A stretch of 64,000 bases of DNA from Mya arenaria (GCF_026914265.1 NC_069130.1:16329366-16393365), one strand, 5' to 3'. Counted from the first letter of the stretch, positions 12,501 through 28,200 are shown. Program-made: numbers and translations. The notes: generated by a model from the sequence alone, not told the origin.

Positions 12501-14894
12501 ATGTGTTGTGCCTTGTGGTCTTCGTCCCAATGTGTTTTGTCTTGTGTATTTTGTCCCTATGTGTTGTGTCTTGTGTATTTTGTCCCTTTGTATTTGTGCC
12601 TTGTGTTCTTGATCCCTATGTAGTTGTGTCTTGTGCACTTTGTCCCTATATGTAACTGCCTTGTGTACTTTGTCCCCTAGGTATTTGTGTCTTATGTACT
12701 TTTTTCTTATGTATTTGTGTCTTGTGTACTTTGCCCCTATGTGTTTGAGTCTTGTGTACTTTGTCCCTATGTGTTTGTGTCTTGTGTACTTTGTCCCTAG
12801 GTATTTGTGCCTCGTGTACTTTGTCCCTATGCATTTGTGCCTTGTGTACTTTGTCCCTATGCATTTGATTCTTGTGTACTTTGTCCCTATGTGTTTGTGT
12901 CTGATGTTCTTTGTCCCTATGTATCTGTGTATTTTGTCCCTATGTGTTAATTTCGTGTGTATTTTTCCCTATCTGCTGTGCCTTGTTTGCTTTGTCCCTA
13001 TGTGGTTGTCCCTTGTGTTCTTTTTCCCTATGTAATTGTACCTTGTGTTTTTGTCCCTATGTGCTGTGCCTTGTGTACTTTGTCCCTATGTGTTTGTGCC
13101 TTGTGTACTTTGTCCCTTTATATTTGTTCCTTGTGTACGTTTTCCCTACGTGGTAATGCATTTTGTACTTTGTACCTATGTTTTGTGCCTTTTGTACTTT
13201 GTCCCCATGTGTTGGTGTCTTGTGTACTTTGTCTCTATGTGTTTGTGTCTTGTGTACTTTGTCCCTATGTTTTGTGCCTTATGTACTTTGTCCCTATGTT
13301 TTGTGTCTTGTGTACTTTTTCCCTATGTGTTTGTGTCTTTTGTACTTTGTCCCTATGTGTTTGTGTCTTGTGTACTTTGTCCCTATGTGTTTGTGTCTTG
13401 TGTACTTTGTGCCTATGTTTTGTGCCTTATGTACTTTGTCCCTATGTATTTGTGCCTTGTGTACTTTGTGCCTATGTATTTGTTCCTTGTTTACGTTGTC
13501 CCTATGAGTTTGTGACTTGTGTAGTTTGACCTTGTGTGTTAATACCTTGTGTACCTTGCCCCTTTGTATTTGTGCCCTTGTATACTATGTTCCTTTGTAC
13601 ACATGCCTTGTGTACTTTGTCCCTATGTATTTGTTTCTTGTGTACTTTGTCCCTATGTATTTGTGTCTTATGTTCTTTGTCCCTATTTATCTGTGTATTT
13701 TGTCCCTATGTGTTAATTTCGTGTGTATTTTGTCCCTAAGTGTTGTGCCTTGTGTGCTTTGTCCCTATGTGGTTGTGCCTTGTGTTCTTTGTCCCTATGT
13801 AATTGTACCTTGTGTTTTGTACCTATGTGTTGTGCCTTGTGTACTTTGTCCCTTTATATTTGTTCCTTGTGTACGTTTTCCCTATGTGGTAATGCATTTT
13901 GTACTTTGTACCTATGTTTTGTGCCTTTTGTACTTTGTCCCTATGTGTTTGTGTCTTGTGTACTTTTTCCCTATGTGTTTGTGTCTTGTGTACTTTGTCC
14001 CTATGTTTTGTGCCTTGTGTACTTTGTCCCTATGTTTTGTGCCTTGTGTACTTTGTCCCTATGTGTTTGTTTCTTGTGTACTATGTCCCTATGTTTTGTG
14101 CCTTGTGTACTTTGTCCCTATGTATTTGTGCCTTGTGTACTTTGTCCCTATGTATTTGTTCCTTGTGTACTTTCTCCCTATGTATTTGTGCCTTGTGTAT
14201 TTTGTCCCTATGTGTTAATGTCTTGTGTACTTTTTCACGATTTGTTTGTGCCTTGAGTACTTGGTTCCTATATATTCGTGCCCTTGGTACTTTTCAACTA
14301 TGTGTTTGTGTCTTGTGAACTATGTCTCTATTTTTTATGCCGTGTATATTTTGTACCTTTGCTTGTGTACTTTTCCCCGATGTGTTTTTTTTTACTTGCG
14401 TACGATGTCACTATATCGTTGTATCTTTTGTAATTTGTACCTATGCTTTGGAGTAAAATTGAACTAGGCTTAAACCTTTAATTGTCGAGGGTATTACTTG
14501 TTAGTTTATGCCTATTGCATAAATGCGATTCTTTAAGGTTACAGTAAATAAACAACTTGTGATTCATCATACCCAATAATGACCTAAATGCAACGTTTTC
14601 AGAAAATATGAAACAAGGAAGATAACGATGATTCATTTTGATTCTTTAAACCAAAGTTAATCTTAAGAAATGTATATAAAAATGCTGTTATAAAGCTTTG
14701 GGACTGAAAGATATATATGTTGTATTTCAAGAACGTCTGATTTTAAAAATGTAAAGCTTAACATACTTAAATAACGGTTATTTTGAAAGTAAAACAAGGT
14801 TAAACAATCATGAAAACATAAACAAACCTGAGAAACCAATCATGCTAAAGGTCATAAAACCGACAAAAATGCTTTTAATTCCATGCATTTTCAT
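6577..14894 (-). CDS. Secreted cysteine-rich protein with C-terminal IFI27/IFI6-like domain, intact, 203 aa
   Basis: Four coding exons on the minus strand join in frame: 14,894-14,828, 9,140-9,008, 8,318-8,164 and 6,833-6,577 (612 nt including TAG). All introns have GT donors and AG acceptors, and intron phases (1, 2, 1) agree with the paralogues at 53.5-57.8 kb. Exon 1 starts MKMHGIKSIFVGFM, a plausible signal peptide. Exon 2 holds GSLAPEHVCTDV and ends ITNGTCT. Exon 3 holds LLHCVAESI, CVLHMR and SMFPAYPF. The last exon begins VWCENF, has FTDAQ and CLSGPAAICIGGVLAF, and ends DCDCCEV. The Gly/Ala-rich hydrophobic end resembles the IFI6/IFI27 (6-16) family, but this member lacks the central glycine-zipper block seen at 62.0 kb, so it is the most diverged copy. 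Known relatives are interferon-inducible membrane proteins; function here is unknown. Intron 1 is 5.7 kb because it contains a giant minisatellite. Intron 3 holds a MITE. Confidence 0.82.
7013..7338. mobile_element. MITE with AAGCTGCAC terminal inverted repeats
   Basis: Starts AAGCTGCACTCTCACAG and ends with the inverted counterpart CTGTGAGAGTTCAGCTT, flanked on both sides by TA. Inner arms also pair (TTTTGACAG with its complement). About 326 bp with no coding capacity. A better-preserved sibling lies at 53,011-53,337. It sits inside intron 3 of the intact family 1 gene. Confidence 0.85.
9870..14450. repeat. Giant 30-bp minisatellite in intron 1 of the family 1 gene
   Basis: More than a hundred imperfect copies of a roughly 30-bp unit with plus-strand consensus TGTGTACTTTGTCCCTATG plus a variable GTGTTTGTGTCT-like end; 27-29 bp variants are common. 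The left end (9,870-10,700) is degenerate and the most regular part is 11,950-14,230. It is interrupted by non-repetitive sequence at about 11,041-11,950. Because the unit is often a multiple of three, long open frames appear on both strands (YFVPMCLCL-type and KVHKTQTHRD-type repeats). They are by-products of the repeat, with no splice or start support. The plus strand is poor in A. Confidence 0.93.
11041..11950. repeat. Non-minisatellite island with a 95-bp tandem duplication
   Basis: Interrupts the 30-bp array. Two related segments starting at about 11,199 and 11,294 share ACAATA, AGCATTAGCTCGA-like and GGGATGTTTT motifs 95 bp apart. Near 11,850-11,880 is a GGGGCGTTGCCCCCT stretch that forms a small palindrome. 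The island may be an inserted mobile element; I could not define its termini. Confidence 0.5.
14828..14894 (-). CDS. Exon 1 (signal peptide) of the intact family 1 gene
   Basis: Minus-strand exon encoding MKMHGIKSIFVGFMTFSMIG and ending TTC TCA G before a GTTTG donor (phase 1). Its exon 2 partner lies 5.7 kb away at 9,140. The corresponding distance in the 53.5-57.8 kb and 45.9-50.2 kb paralogues is about 1.4-1.6 kb. Subtracting the minisatellite gives a similar value, which supports the assignment. The first ATG is used; a second in-frame ATG follows two codons later. Confidence 0.78.
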
Positions 14895-14933
14895 TGTTTG
14901 TTATTTTTCACACCTATTGAAAATATAAACCAG

Positions 14934-14952
14934 GCTCTCTATATTTATCTTC
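14934..14952 (-). promoter_or_regulatory. Possible TATA-type core promoter of the family 1 gene
   Basis: On the minus strand GATAAATATAGAG lies about 45 bp upstream of the start codon of exon 1. The duplicated copy near 28.73 kb reads GATAAACATAGAG, so the match to a TATA box is weaker there. Position fits a TATA box but this is motif evidence only. Confidence 0.25.
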
Positions 14953-15010
14953 AACGTTTGATATTCGAAGTTTAAAACTGAACTGAATATAACCTTGACA
15001 GATAAACAAA

Positions 15011-15890
15011 GTTAACCGAGCAGACAATCCACTAAAAAACTAACAAAAAGTAATTAGAGCCATAAAACCTTATCTGCACGTAAACGCCTGGATTACGATA
15101 TTCAGCAGTTTCATAAATACAGTGCAATTGATTGTATTGAACATACAGACATATGTTACCACACCGACGCCAATATTTATGTGAAAAAACTACAGAAACA
15201 AACTTAGTAGCCAAAAGTTTAAACATACACCCCGTTTAATTTCGACCGAGCCTCGAATGATTCCAGCAGAAAAAGATTGTTGACTCGTTCAAAAAATAAC
15301 CAATGCTAGTTTAGATTGAAGTGTAGTAAAATAAGTCATTTACAACGTGAAAAGGTGTCTTTGTTATTCTCAATAAAGTAAAAACAATATTACAATACAT
15401 TGGCATCAACGTATGACAAATGTCAAGTTTAAATAACAAATTTTGTTATTTATTAAACCATTTAGAAATATACATAGGTGTATGAGATGAAACCCAGATC
15501 TACATTAATTGAATCGTAAATATTATTAACGATTCTACAAAATAAATAAATATAACTGAACCTATTAATTCTGCATGAATAATATATACTATCGATAATC
15601 TACTTTGAAAGGACAAGATACCAGATAGTGTCGTGAACATCGGAATTAGATATTTTACTATGTTTGTCATATTTTACCAGTTTAATTATTTACTAACTAT
15701 ACCTAAAAGTTATTTTGACTCCTTATTTTGACTCCTGATTTTGACTCCTAATTTTGACACCTGATTTACTCCTAATTTTGACTCCTGATTTACTCCTGAT
15801 ATTCTTCCCGCTGTTACAGTATTATGTGGTCTCAATTTGTCATTGTCTGCTGCAGTATATGCAGTATATATACATGAGTCATAGCAATAA
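15011..15890. other. Non-coding, short TTTTGACTCC repeat
   Basis: No gene seen. A small tandem repeat of units like TTTTGACTCCTGA lies at 15,710-15,805. This stretch, together with the Harbinger-like element beside it, has no counterpart in duplication copy 2, where the block homologous to 15,010 runs almost directly into one resembling 17,970. Confidence 0.55.
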
Positions 15891-17628
15891 GGCCACACCA
15901 AATTGATATTTCGTTCCTCGGATTTACCGCTCCTATTTTTTTGAAAATGTAAAAAAAGAATTTTTTATTTTTTTGTGCGCCCGCACCTCCATTTTGATCG
16001 CCAAGAAGATTTTTTTTCAGGTAATAATTTATTAAAAGGCTAAAAATAATAAAGTATAATTTTTCTACGCTAGTTTTCGTGTTTTTGTAAAGGGAAGTTA
16101 CCGATGCGTAGTGTTTTTATACTGTATCTCGATCGGTTTAGCATGGGTTTCAATAAATTCAATCAAAATGGCGGCTTCCGGTATAAACAATGTGGCTCGA
16201 AGTTTGGAAATTAAATCTTATTTTTGACAATAAATATGTTTTGAGCATGCTTGAAGTCATTTTTGATCGTCTAATGCACTAATGGATCATTATTTAAAGA
16301 AATCATTATGCAATAAAGCATGTGTATAAGAGACTGGTAGCGATTATATTGCGTAATTAGTGACTCGTTTTGAATGGAAATCGGAATGATCAACTTAGTA
16401 CTGTACAGTACTATTTTATTCAAGTCATAATACAAGGGACCCAAATTTTACCTCGTTACGACGATGCTGAAGATGATGTGGAACATGAGTCATTGTTTGG
16501 TCCAAATTGATGTATCAAGCCCATTTTTGATCAAATTCTGACAAAACAACAGTTTTGAACAAGTATCTTTTCACAAATAGCGATATAAACACTGGTCTGG
16601 ATATAACTCAACATAAGTAAGCGTAAGTTTATCACCTTATATTTTGTTTTTATTTGCAGCATAATCTGGGATTGTAATGCGCTTGTCAATTGTAACCACT
16701 GCCCCGCCCACCCCTCGCCCTTGTTCCAGGGGTATACCGGGGACAGCAGAGGCAATGGGCTGTGTTTTTACCTTACAGGTGGCCCCGCAGTTCCTAGTGA
16801 ATGTGGTTTTGTCTTCAAATTGAAAATAGTCAGGAATTGGCCTCACATAGGTATTTGGGGTTTCGGGGCCATTTGGCAGGGATTTTACCAGCAGTGTTTC
16901 CTTGCAGGTCGGGTATTTTACCCGGGTTTTGAGAGACCGGGAGTCAAAGTCCCCGCTATTCCGGACTTAGGGGGGGGGGCATATAAAATTGGCTGGTGCA
17001 TAAAAACATCTAAATAACCAAAAAAGTACTCTAAAAAATATCCTTCTTTTTGTTTTAATAAGCACATGTCATTGCATTTCCTGTGATAATAAAAACAAAA
17101 TTTAGTCTATGTAAAATTGAGTCTGATGTTTGATGATGCCTGTGTAAGTGATCATTTTTTACAAATGCAAAATCAATCCTGTGTATTTATGTCTAAATAC
17201 AGTTGCATATGATGTTAAACTGATTCAGGTAGATTTATATAAGTCGTTTTAAACTTTTTACTAAAAGCAGGGTTATTTATTATTATGAATGATCGTCATA
17301 TTAAAGTACGTTTTAATTATATAAGAAATTAGATTTATCCATATAATGTTTGTACTAAACACGGATGAATAAATAGAGTGTATTCCGACATTTTCCTAAT
17401 GTCCATTAGAGGTTCAGTTTAAGATGGCATTAAAATGGGTTTAAGGGCAATTATTTTGAACAATCCTTCTTATTTATATTGAATATAAGGAAAAATATAT
17501 TTTTCGCTCTTCGCTCGCTTCGGTTTTAATGAAAACTGACAAAATTTTATTTTTATTTTTATTTCGCTCGCTCGCTTAAATTTTTTTTGGCAAAAATCCG
17601 AGGAACTAAACATTAATTTGGTGTGGCC
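15891..17628. mobile_element. Non-autonomous PIF/Harbinger-like DNA transposon
   Basis: Terminal inverted repeats of about 34 bp: the left end starts GGCCACACCAAATTGATATT and the right end, read on the other strand, starts GGCCACACCAAATTAATGTT, and both continue into TTCCTCGGATT. The element is flanked by a 3-bp duplication TAA (15,888-15,890 and 17,629-17,631), which fits the TWA target preference of PIF/Harbinger elements. About 1,738 bp. No transposase is recognisable. A 98-codon frame at 16,721-17,017 lies in a GC-richer internal block and matches no family I know. The internal sequence at about 16,165 reads AAAATGGCGGCTTCCGG, a YY1 plus ETS type promoter motif. Family assignment rests on termini and duplication length only. 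Confidence 0.75.
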
Positions 17629-18508
17629 TAAGGACCACAGAGTTTTCAGAGTTCAGTTGGTAGAAAGGTTTCTTTTATAAATCATAATATTTCGAAACTT
17701 ACAATTAGTTAAATGTTTTTGTTTAGAATTGATGATAATTATTAGTGTATGTATTTAGATAATGTTAACAATATGATGAATAGTAAAAGTTAGAAATTTA
17801 TAATTTGCTCTTTATTGCTAAAACAGTTAGGTATCTTAATGTGGCAAGAACTTCCAAAACAAATAGCTCAAAGGATTATCGACGGAAATGAATTTAATCA
17901 AATGAAAGTAAAGTCCGCTACAGATGATCCTAAATCGGCAAATACAGTATAGTGATAAAAAATAACGCAAGGATCATGTTGCTGTCTCATCTGAATTTCC
18001 TCGTTTAACAAAACAGTTCATACTGGTTTCCCAGTGCTTTTATTAGCTTAAATAGTATCATTTATTTTTTGATATAAGGGTCTTACGTGTGATTTTTTTT
18101 TGCTTATAGACAGAAAGTTGAATTCACTTTAAACATAGTTTTTGTATATTAATGTATCAACACATGGATACAAGGAATAATAGAGTATTTAAAAATGTCA
18201 TAATTTGTCACCTATATCAATTTTAGCGCGAGTTAACAAAAAGTAAACTGGACCACATTGCCTAGTTTCTGTACCTGCGTAGTTTAATTGTGCGAAAACT
18301 GAATGTCGCAAAATAAGCAAGTGTATAATAATTATTTAATACAACGCCGATAAGTGAATGTTTATAAAGTGCTGGAAATGTATCGGTCCTTTTCATAGGT
18401 TATAATTAAATTAGACCTCGTTCAAAGTGTTTCAAATCATGTCAATAAATTAGTGGAAACTAAAATGACATCCCCAATAGTCTAAAATCTAACACAACCT
18501 CCTGATAA

Positions 18509-18610
18509 TGCAACTCAACTCAACTCCTTTATTGCATAAAACATATAAACAGGCTTATAGCAAGGCATATAAAGGCATGGAAGTATGCAGTATCTAAAAG
18601 TGTTCACATA
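18509..18610 (-). mobile_element. Possible non-LTR retrotransposon 3' tail
   Basis: On the minus strand the sequence ends CAATAAAGGAGTTGAGTTGAG, a short pentanucleotide tail of the kind found at LINE 3' ends. No reverse transcriptase or endonuclease sequence was recognised upstream, so this is a weak call. Confidence 0.3.
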
Positions 18611-19132
18611 AGGGCAAAAAATTACTATGGATGGAAGTGAAATTCAATCCTAATTTTTCATTGTAGATATACTGTTACTGATATTTTTAGAGTTTTCAAA
18701 TAATTAATGGACACAAATTTGCTTTTTTGCTCATTTGTAATACTAGATGTTATACATATATTTATATGGGTCGCGGTGTGTTTATGTATCGACCACATTC
18801 ACTATGCTAATGATGTGGTGATGTCCTAAATTCGTTTTCCTTATCTTTGATAGTTTTAACATATTAGGGCTGTTTTCTATTTGTAATGAATGTATATGGA
18901 GAATACATTCAATATAATGGATAAAGAAACAAAAGTCCTACACAATTTCATTTTTAAAGGATATATTCTACTTGAAACTTCTTCTGAAAAATTATAACGT
19001 CAGAGAATTAACTCTCGTGATATGATGATTCAATATCAGATGCAGGGACAATCACGGAAATATTCCATCTTACCAATATCATGTTTAAAGATACACGGAT
19101 AGAGACCACACATATACATAATACATCAAACA

Positions 19133-19400
19133 AGAGCCATACTGCTTCAAGACAGCAAACATTACACAGTTATCAATTTATCTTCATTGGTTACTGTTAT
19201 GGCAACCGCCCTGGTACGGTCAGTAAAAAGCGATCGTAAATACAGAAAGCCCTGTAGCTTTTAACATAGCCATACTGCTTCAAGACAGCAAACATCACAC
19301 AGTTCTCAATATATCTTCATTGGTAACTGTTATTGCAATCGCCCTGATACGGACAGGGTAAACATTAATTAACGATGGTAAATACAGAAACTGGCCCGAT
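19133..19400. repeat. Tandem pair of about 133-bp units
   Basis: Two units, each beginning AGCCATACTGCTTCAAGACA and including a CCGCCCTGGTACGGTCAG-like block (second unit diverged). Copy 2 of the duplication has the first unit at 31,125-31,255, with the second interrupted after about 30 bp by the 31.3-kb hairpin element. Confidence 0.7.
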
Positions 19401-21246
19401 AGCTTTAAATAAAGTCACCATCCTGTTTAAACGTGCTAGCCGAATAAATACTAAACAAGATGCGTTATCCTACATTCCACAATTTGAGTCAGCTTTAAAT
19501 TTTATAGAGTAAGGTATTAATTACAACATACTATCATATTTTCAATACCACACATTCTTAAAGTACTTATAACCGAAGTCTAACCAGACGGAATATATTA
19601 AAACATTACCTCATCGGCCTCCCCCTCACGGGATTTTTATTATGACAAAATTCAAAGTTTAACATGGAATTCCTAAAACCTCATAAGGCTTACTGGGATT
19701 TTTCATGTAGAGTTATTTATAAAAAATAGCTTGAAAAATTCCCTATATATTAGATAGACTAGTATAAATTAGTAGAAACATGCGAAGGGTCATTCAAAAC
19801 TAAATAGGTGGATTGAATGGGCGTTTATTTGATTTACTAAATATATTACAATATACCTGAATAATATATATCATACGTTTCAACAATTTATCAGCAAGGA
19901 CTACACACTTTGTTTCTGTAATATCAGTACCAGAGATGATTTGAACGGCACTGTTGTAAGTAGAGATTAGTGTTTCTTTTCGTGAAATATCTATATCCGT
20001 CAAACTCCATGTCTTTCGAATCAATCTTACTTTTTCCTTGTTCACGTTTATTTTTTATTAGCAAAAGACATGCCTTTTATGATTTCAATCAAATTTTCAG
20101 GTACTGTTAAACAAGCTGAATTTAGATTCTGTTTTCAAATGATGTACTAGGCATTCTTAGCCACATTTAAAGGGTGCAAAGTACACCATCTATTATTGCA
20201 TTACATATAAAACCTATCAACAATTTTTAAACTGGGATGGCATTCAATTTTGGTCTTAATTGGATCTTAAAACGGCGTAGCTAATCGGAATACTTGTTAT
20301 TATAACTGACTAATAAAAGTGATGAAGTTAATGATGTATGACATTAAGATTGAGTTAAATTGCATATAACCAATTGATCTGAATCAAAGTTTTCCATTAC
20401 AGAAGTGTCCCATTCGATCTAAAGATAATTAAATGAATTCAATATTTGTATCGACTATATTGTTTTACAATTGTTAGATATATCTTTCTAAGCTGCATTG
20501 GAAGGATCATTCAGTTTTCGATTTTTTACTGCGACATAAGTAGTTCAACCTAAAATAAGCATTCAAATTATTACAATGTTTATTTGTCTATTTTGCGTAG
20601 GTATTTGATCAGCGTACAAACAAATATAATTGGATTTTTAGCCCGTGCCGTTTATTTCGTTTGAACTATTAAGCTTCATGAATGTCACTTGACATTTGCT
20701 TTAGCACACGTGCAATAAAAACGAATAAATTGTGTTTTTTTGTACAAATGTATCGTATTCATTTGGGACGATTGCGCGCATCCTATCCGATCATCTTGTT
20801 TATCCTCATACATGTAGCTATACTCATGCATAAATTCAAATAATGACTGTATCCCATTTTGATGTTCACAACCTAAATATGTCCAATATTACGTTACAAT
20901 TTATCCGTGTACAAAATATGTCCTAGTTTTAGATTATATTATTTCAACTATAAATTTAAGACATGTTTATTTAATCATAGCACTGTCATGTGTGCAAGTT
21001 ATCCATGAGAATCACAAATCATCTGATGTAAATATCAGTTTGTCACTAAAGTCATCTGCGTTTTATGTTAATGTTAAATACCTTGAGCAAATATTTGGAA
21101 ATACGAGCTACCCGGCACAATGTATATACAAATTTTCAGTTTTCAGTGGTTTGAATAACCCATTGAGATGTAAACTTCATAACACAGTGAACAGCGAGCA
21201 TTCAGCTTGTTTTGTTATAAGGTGAATGAGTTGACTTATATTTCAG

Positions 21247-26012
<4,766 letters not shown>

Positions 26013-26429
26013 ATTAAACGATGTAAAATCGGTTTGTTTGCTTACAGCAAATGTTTTGGCTACTTTAATAATCATTTCTAACATAAAAAATTCGGGATCT
26101 TGCTTTCAGTTAAATAATTAAATTATGAGAAATGAAATATGATTGTTTGTCTCGAATTTTCCTTTTCAAAATTCAAGAAATGTTCACAGTGTTATTTCAT
26201 TTTATAGGATATTTAAAGTCGAGTTATTTGAGACGAATAAAAATGTTAAAATATAGTCGAGAAAAACATTAATGCTTTAACGGTCGATGAGAACATATTG
26301 TTACGTAGAGGAGCCAATCAAATCAAATCTTACTATGCAACGTCATAGTAAGTTGAGGAACAAAATTTATTGGAAATATATTTAACTCAACACAGTTTTA
26401 CAATGGAATGAAAGTCGTCCACCAATTGA

Positions 26430-27165
26430 CCTTACGACAGCGGCTTCTAAGCCACGCCCCCTGATATCAAGGGACCGAACTCTGTCTATGTCCGTCAAAC
26501 AAACGAGGAAGTAATGGCGTCTCGTGTCGTTTCGCTTTCCGATATTCCTGACAAATTATCATTAATGTGAAATTACAATGCGAAAAAAATAGAAGTCAAA
26601 GGAATTTGTAACTGGCTGCTACATCGGAAGGCTCGATATATCTTTAGAAAATGACGATATCTAATATTTACGGGGTGAAATCTATCCAAGTCAGAGAAAA
26701 TCGGATAGCCGCCATGTTGTCAATATTGACATCGATACAAAGGAAAAGCGTGTGTGTGACGCATACTGTAAATGCAAACAAGGGTAAGTTTAACTTTTAA
26801 TAACACCGGTCCTTCTTAGAGTATTGTTGAAACACAGATTAAATCATCGCACAATATGAGTAAATCATAAATGGCCCGAATGGGGAACCCGGAAGTGACA
26901 TTAACTAACAGTTACATGCCAGCTATAGAGTATAACCTTGTATTCTATAGTATGAGCAGAAATGGTTTATTGGGGTTATGCATAAAAAGTTTCAGTTCTA
27001 AGCCATTGAACACTCTCCCTTATGGATAATAATGTAATAGTTGACAAGTGACAATCGTGGGTGATACCAATCTGTAACTTTTGCATTGCTCAAACATTCA
27101 CATGCTTTGATTTTTGTTCTTACAGAAATTGTGGAACATGTTCACACACTCTGGCTGTAAAAGTA
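26430..27165 (+). pseudogene. SWIM zinc-finger gene fragment, broken
   Basis: A frame ending at 26,783 reads HVVNIDIDTKEKRVCDAYCK then CKQG, splits at a strong GTAAGT donor, and resumes in phase after an acceptor near 27,126 as NCGTCSHTLA. Together these give the C-x-C-x6-C-x-H pattern of SWIM zinc fingers. Upstream, at 26,514, a frame starts MASRVVSLSDIPDKLS, and an NWLLHRKA-like stretch recalls a SAP-type helix. The pieces are not in one open frame, so the copy is broken. SWIM proteins of this kind are multicopy in bivalves (from memory). It fills the unique gap between the two duplication copies. Similarity is by eye only. Confidence 0.45.
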
Positions 27166-27275
27166 GACCTGGGAGGAAAAGTGCCCCCGGTGTGGGGCTC
27201 GAACTCACAACCACCAGAACCGCCCGGCACTCTAACCAACTAAGCTGACCGGGCAGCTGGTTCTAACCCACACAC
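27166..27275 (-). mobile_element. tRNA-derived SINE
   Basis: On the minus strand from about 27,257: a head CCCGGTCAGCTTAGTTGGTT with an A-box-like AGCTTAGTTGG and a B-box GAGTTCGAGCCCC at tRNA spacing. The body after the B-box is short here and I could not fix its far end; it may extend into what I read as SWIM sequence. It is a different family from the SINE at 5.9 kb. Confidence 0.65.
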
Positions 27276-28059
27276 ACTATCCTCCCCCCCAGTTACCGGT
27301 TAAGGCTGGTGGAGGGTCTCCTGCTATTTACCGTTGACACTATTAAAGTATTCTGATTGATGGAGATAAGGAAGTCCTCTTATTATTGTCTTCAACAAGC
27401 CTACCGCCACAGTGAACCTAGCATAAGACCGGAAACCGCCCCCCCCCCCACACACACATGATATTTGCCAGTCCAGGCAATGTCAACCGCAAGAGAAAAC
27501 CAGTGATGACAAGTTTTACAAATAATCGGTAGGACCTTTTTTAAAGCTTTTTATAACATTTAGTTTTACTTTGCTGTACAAAAGTAATGGACTATTTGTT
27601 CAGAGAAAAACAACAACCACAAAACATTAGCTATTATCTTGTCAATATTTCATTATGATATACATGTAGAAAGCAAACATCAAAGGCAGTAGCATTTACA
27701 GCTAGTATTAAAATATTTAACAATACATGTAACTGATTTATTTTAATATTGGCATCTTTTATTTATTTCAGGAAAGTGTGGTCTTTTGAAGAGAGTTCTT
27801 GAAGTTGTTCAGCATGTTGTTTTGATGGATTCTTGGAAGGATGTACCTCTATGATGTTAGCTTCAGTTCTGGAGTATAACACCAGTTGTTGCATATTTAA
27901 TATCAGATTTATTAAATACATTGTTGTTTTGCAAACATTAATTAAACTTTGATATTTCTTTGGTGTTTATGTATGATATTGTAGGTGAATATCTCTTTAT
28001 TGCAATGGCAAATATATTTTAAAATATATAGCATTAGCAGAAGTTATTTTTCACTGTTA
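27276..28059. other. Unique gap sequence, possible terminal exon
   Basis: A good acceptor (TTTATTTCAG) at 27,770 precedes an open stretch KCGLLKRVLEVVQHVVLMDS that ends at a stop near 27,855. It could be a further exon or untranslated end linked to the SWIM fragment, but nothing confirms it. Otherwise AT-rich with C and CA runs near 27,440. Confidence 0.3.
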
Positions 28060-28200
28060 AAGCTGCACTTTCACAGATTGATCACTTTGACAACTTACAC
28101 AGGATTCGATTGCATTTATCATATTTTGGCTCGGAGAAGTTTGCTTTGTGATTTATATATTAAGTCTTAATTTAAAGAATGCCAAAATAAGCCGATTCTG
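28060..28200. mobile_element. Truncated MITE of the AAGCTGCAC type
   Basis: Left terminus AAGCTGCACTTTCACAGATT follows TA, and the inner TTTGACAACTT block is kept, but the right terminus is missing. It lies about 50 bp from the left edge of duplication copy 2, so it may have been cut during that rearrangement. Confidence 0.6.

Larger units (their letters stand above)
17632..21246. other. Non-coding flank upstream of galaxin-like gene A
   Basis: No gene supported. Contains an imperfect tandem pair at 19,133-19,265 and 19,267-19,400, and a possible LINE tail at about 18,509. The 5' flank and unidentified first exon of galaxin-like gene A must lie here. An 81-codon minus-strand frame at 19,800-20,045 is not conserved as a frame in the duplicated copy at 32.5-32.9 kb. 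Confidence 0.55.

Noticed and set aside
9918-14467. Many overlapping open frames of 100-240 codons with Cys/Leu/Val/Tyr repeats on the plus strand and Lys/His/Thr repeats on the minus strand
   Set aside because: They follow from a unit length near 30 bp in the minisatellite, run in several frames and both strands at once, and have no start, splice or domain support.
16721-17017. 98-codon frame with Gly/Phe-rich sequence inside the Harbinger-like element
   Set aside because: Lies in a GC-rich internal block, matches no transposase or known domain, and its start and end have no support.
19800-20045. 81-codon minus-strand frame beginning MNKEKVRLIRKTWSL, faintly globin-like at its start
   Set aside because: The duplicated segment at 32.5-32.9 kb does not keep the frame, the similarity stops after about 12 residues, and no splice context was found.
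20992-21225. Frame ending SEHSACFVIR just before a GTGAATG donor, in phase with the galaxin-like exon at 21,247
   Set aside because: It has no ATG in frame and the sequence is not conserved as a frame in copy B, so I did not accept it as the missing first exon.
27190-27260. tRNA gene on the minus strand
   Set aside because: Internal promoter boxes only; no complete cloverleaf, and the head grades into a SINE body.
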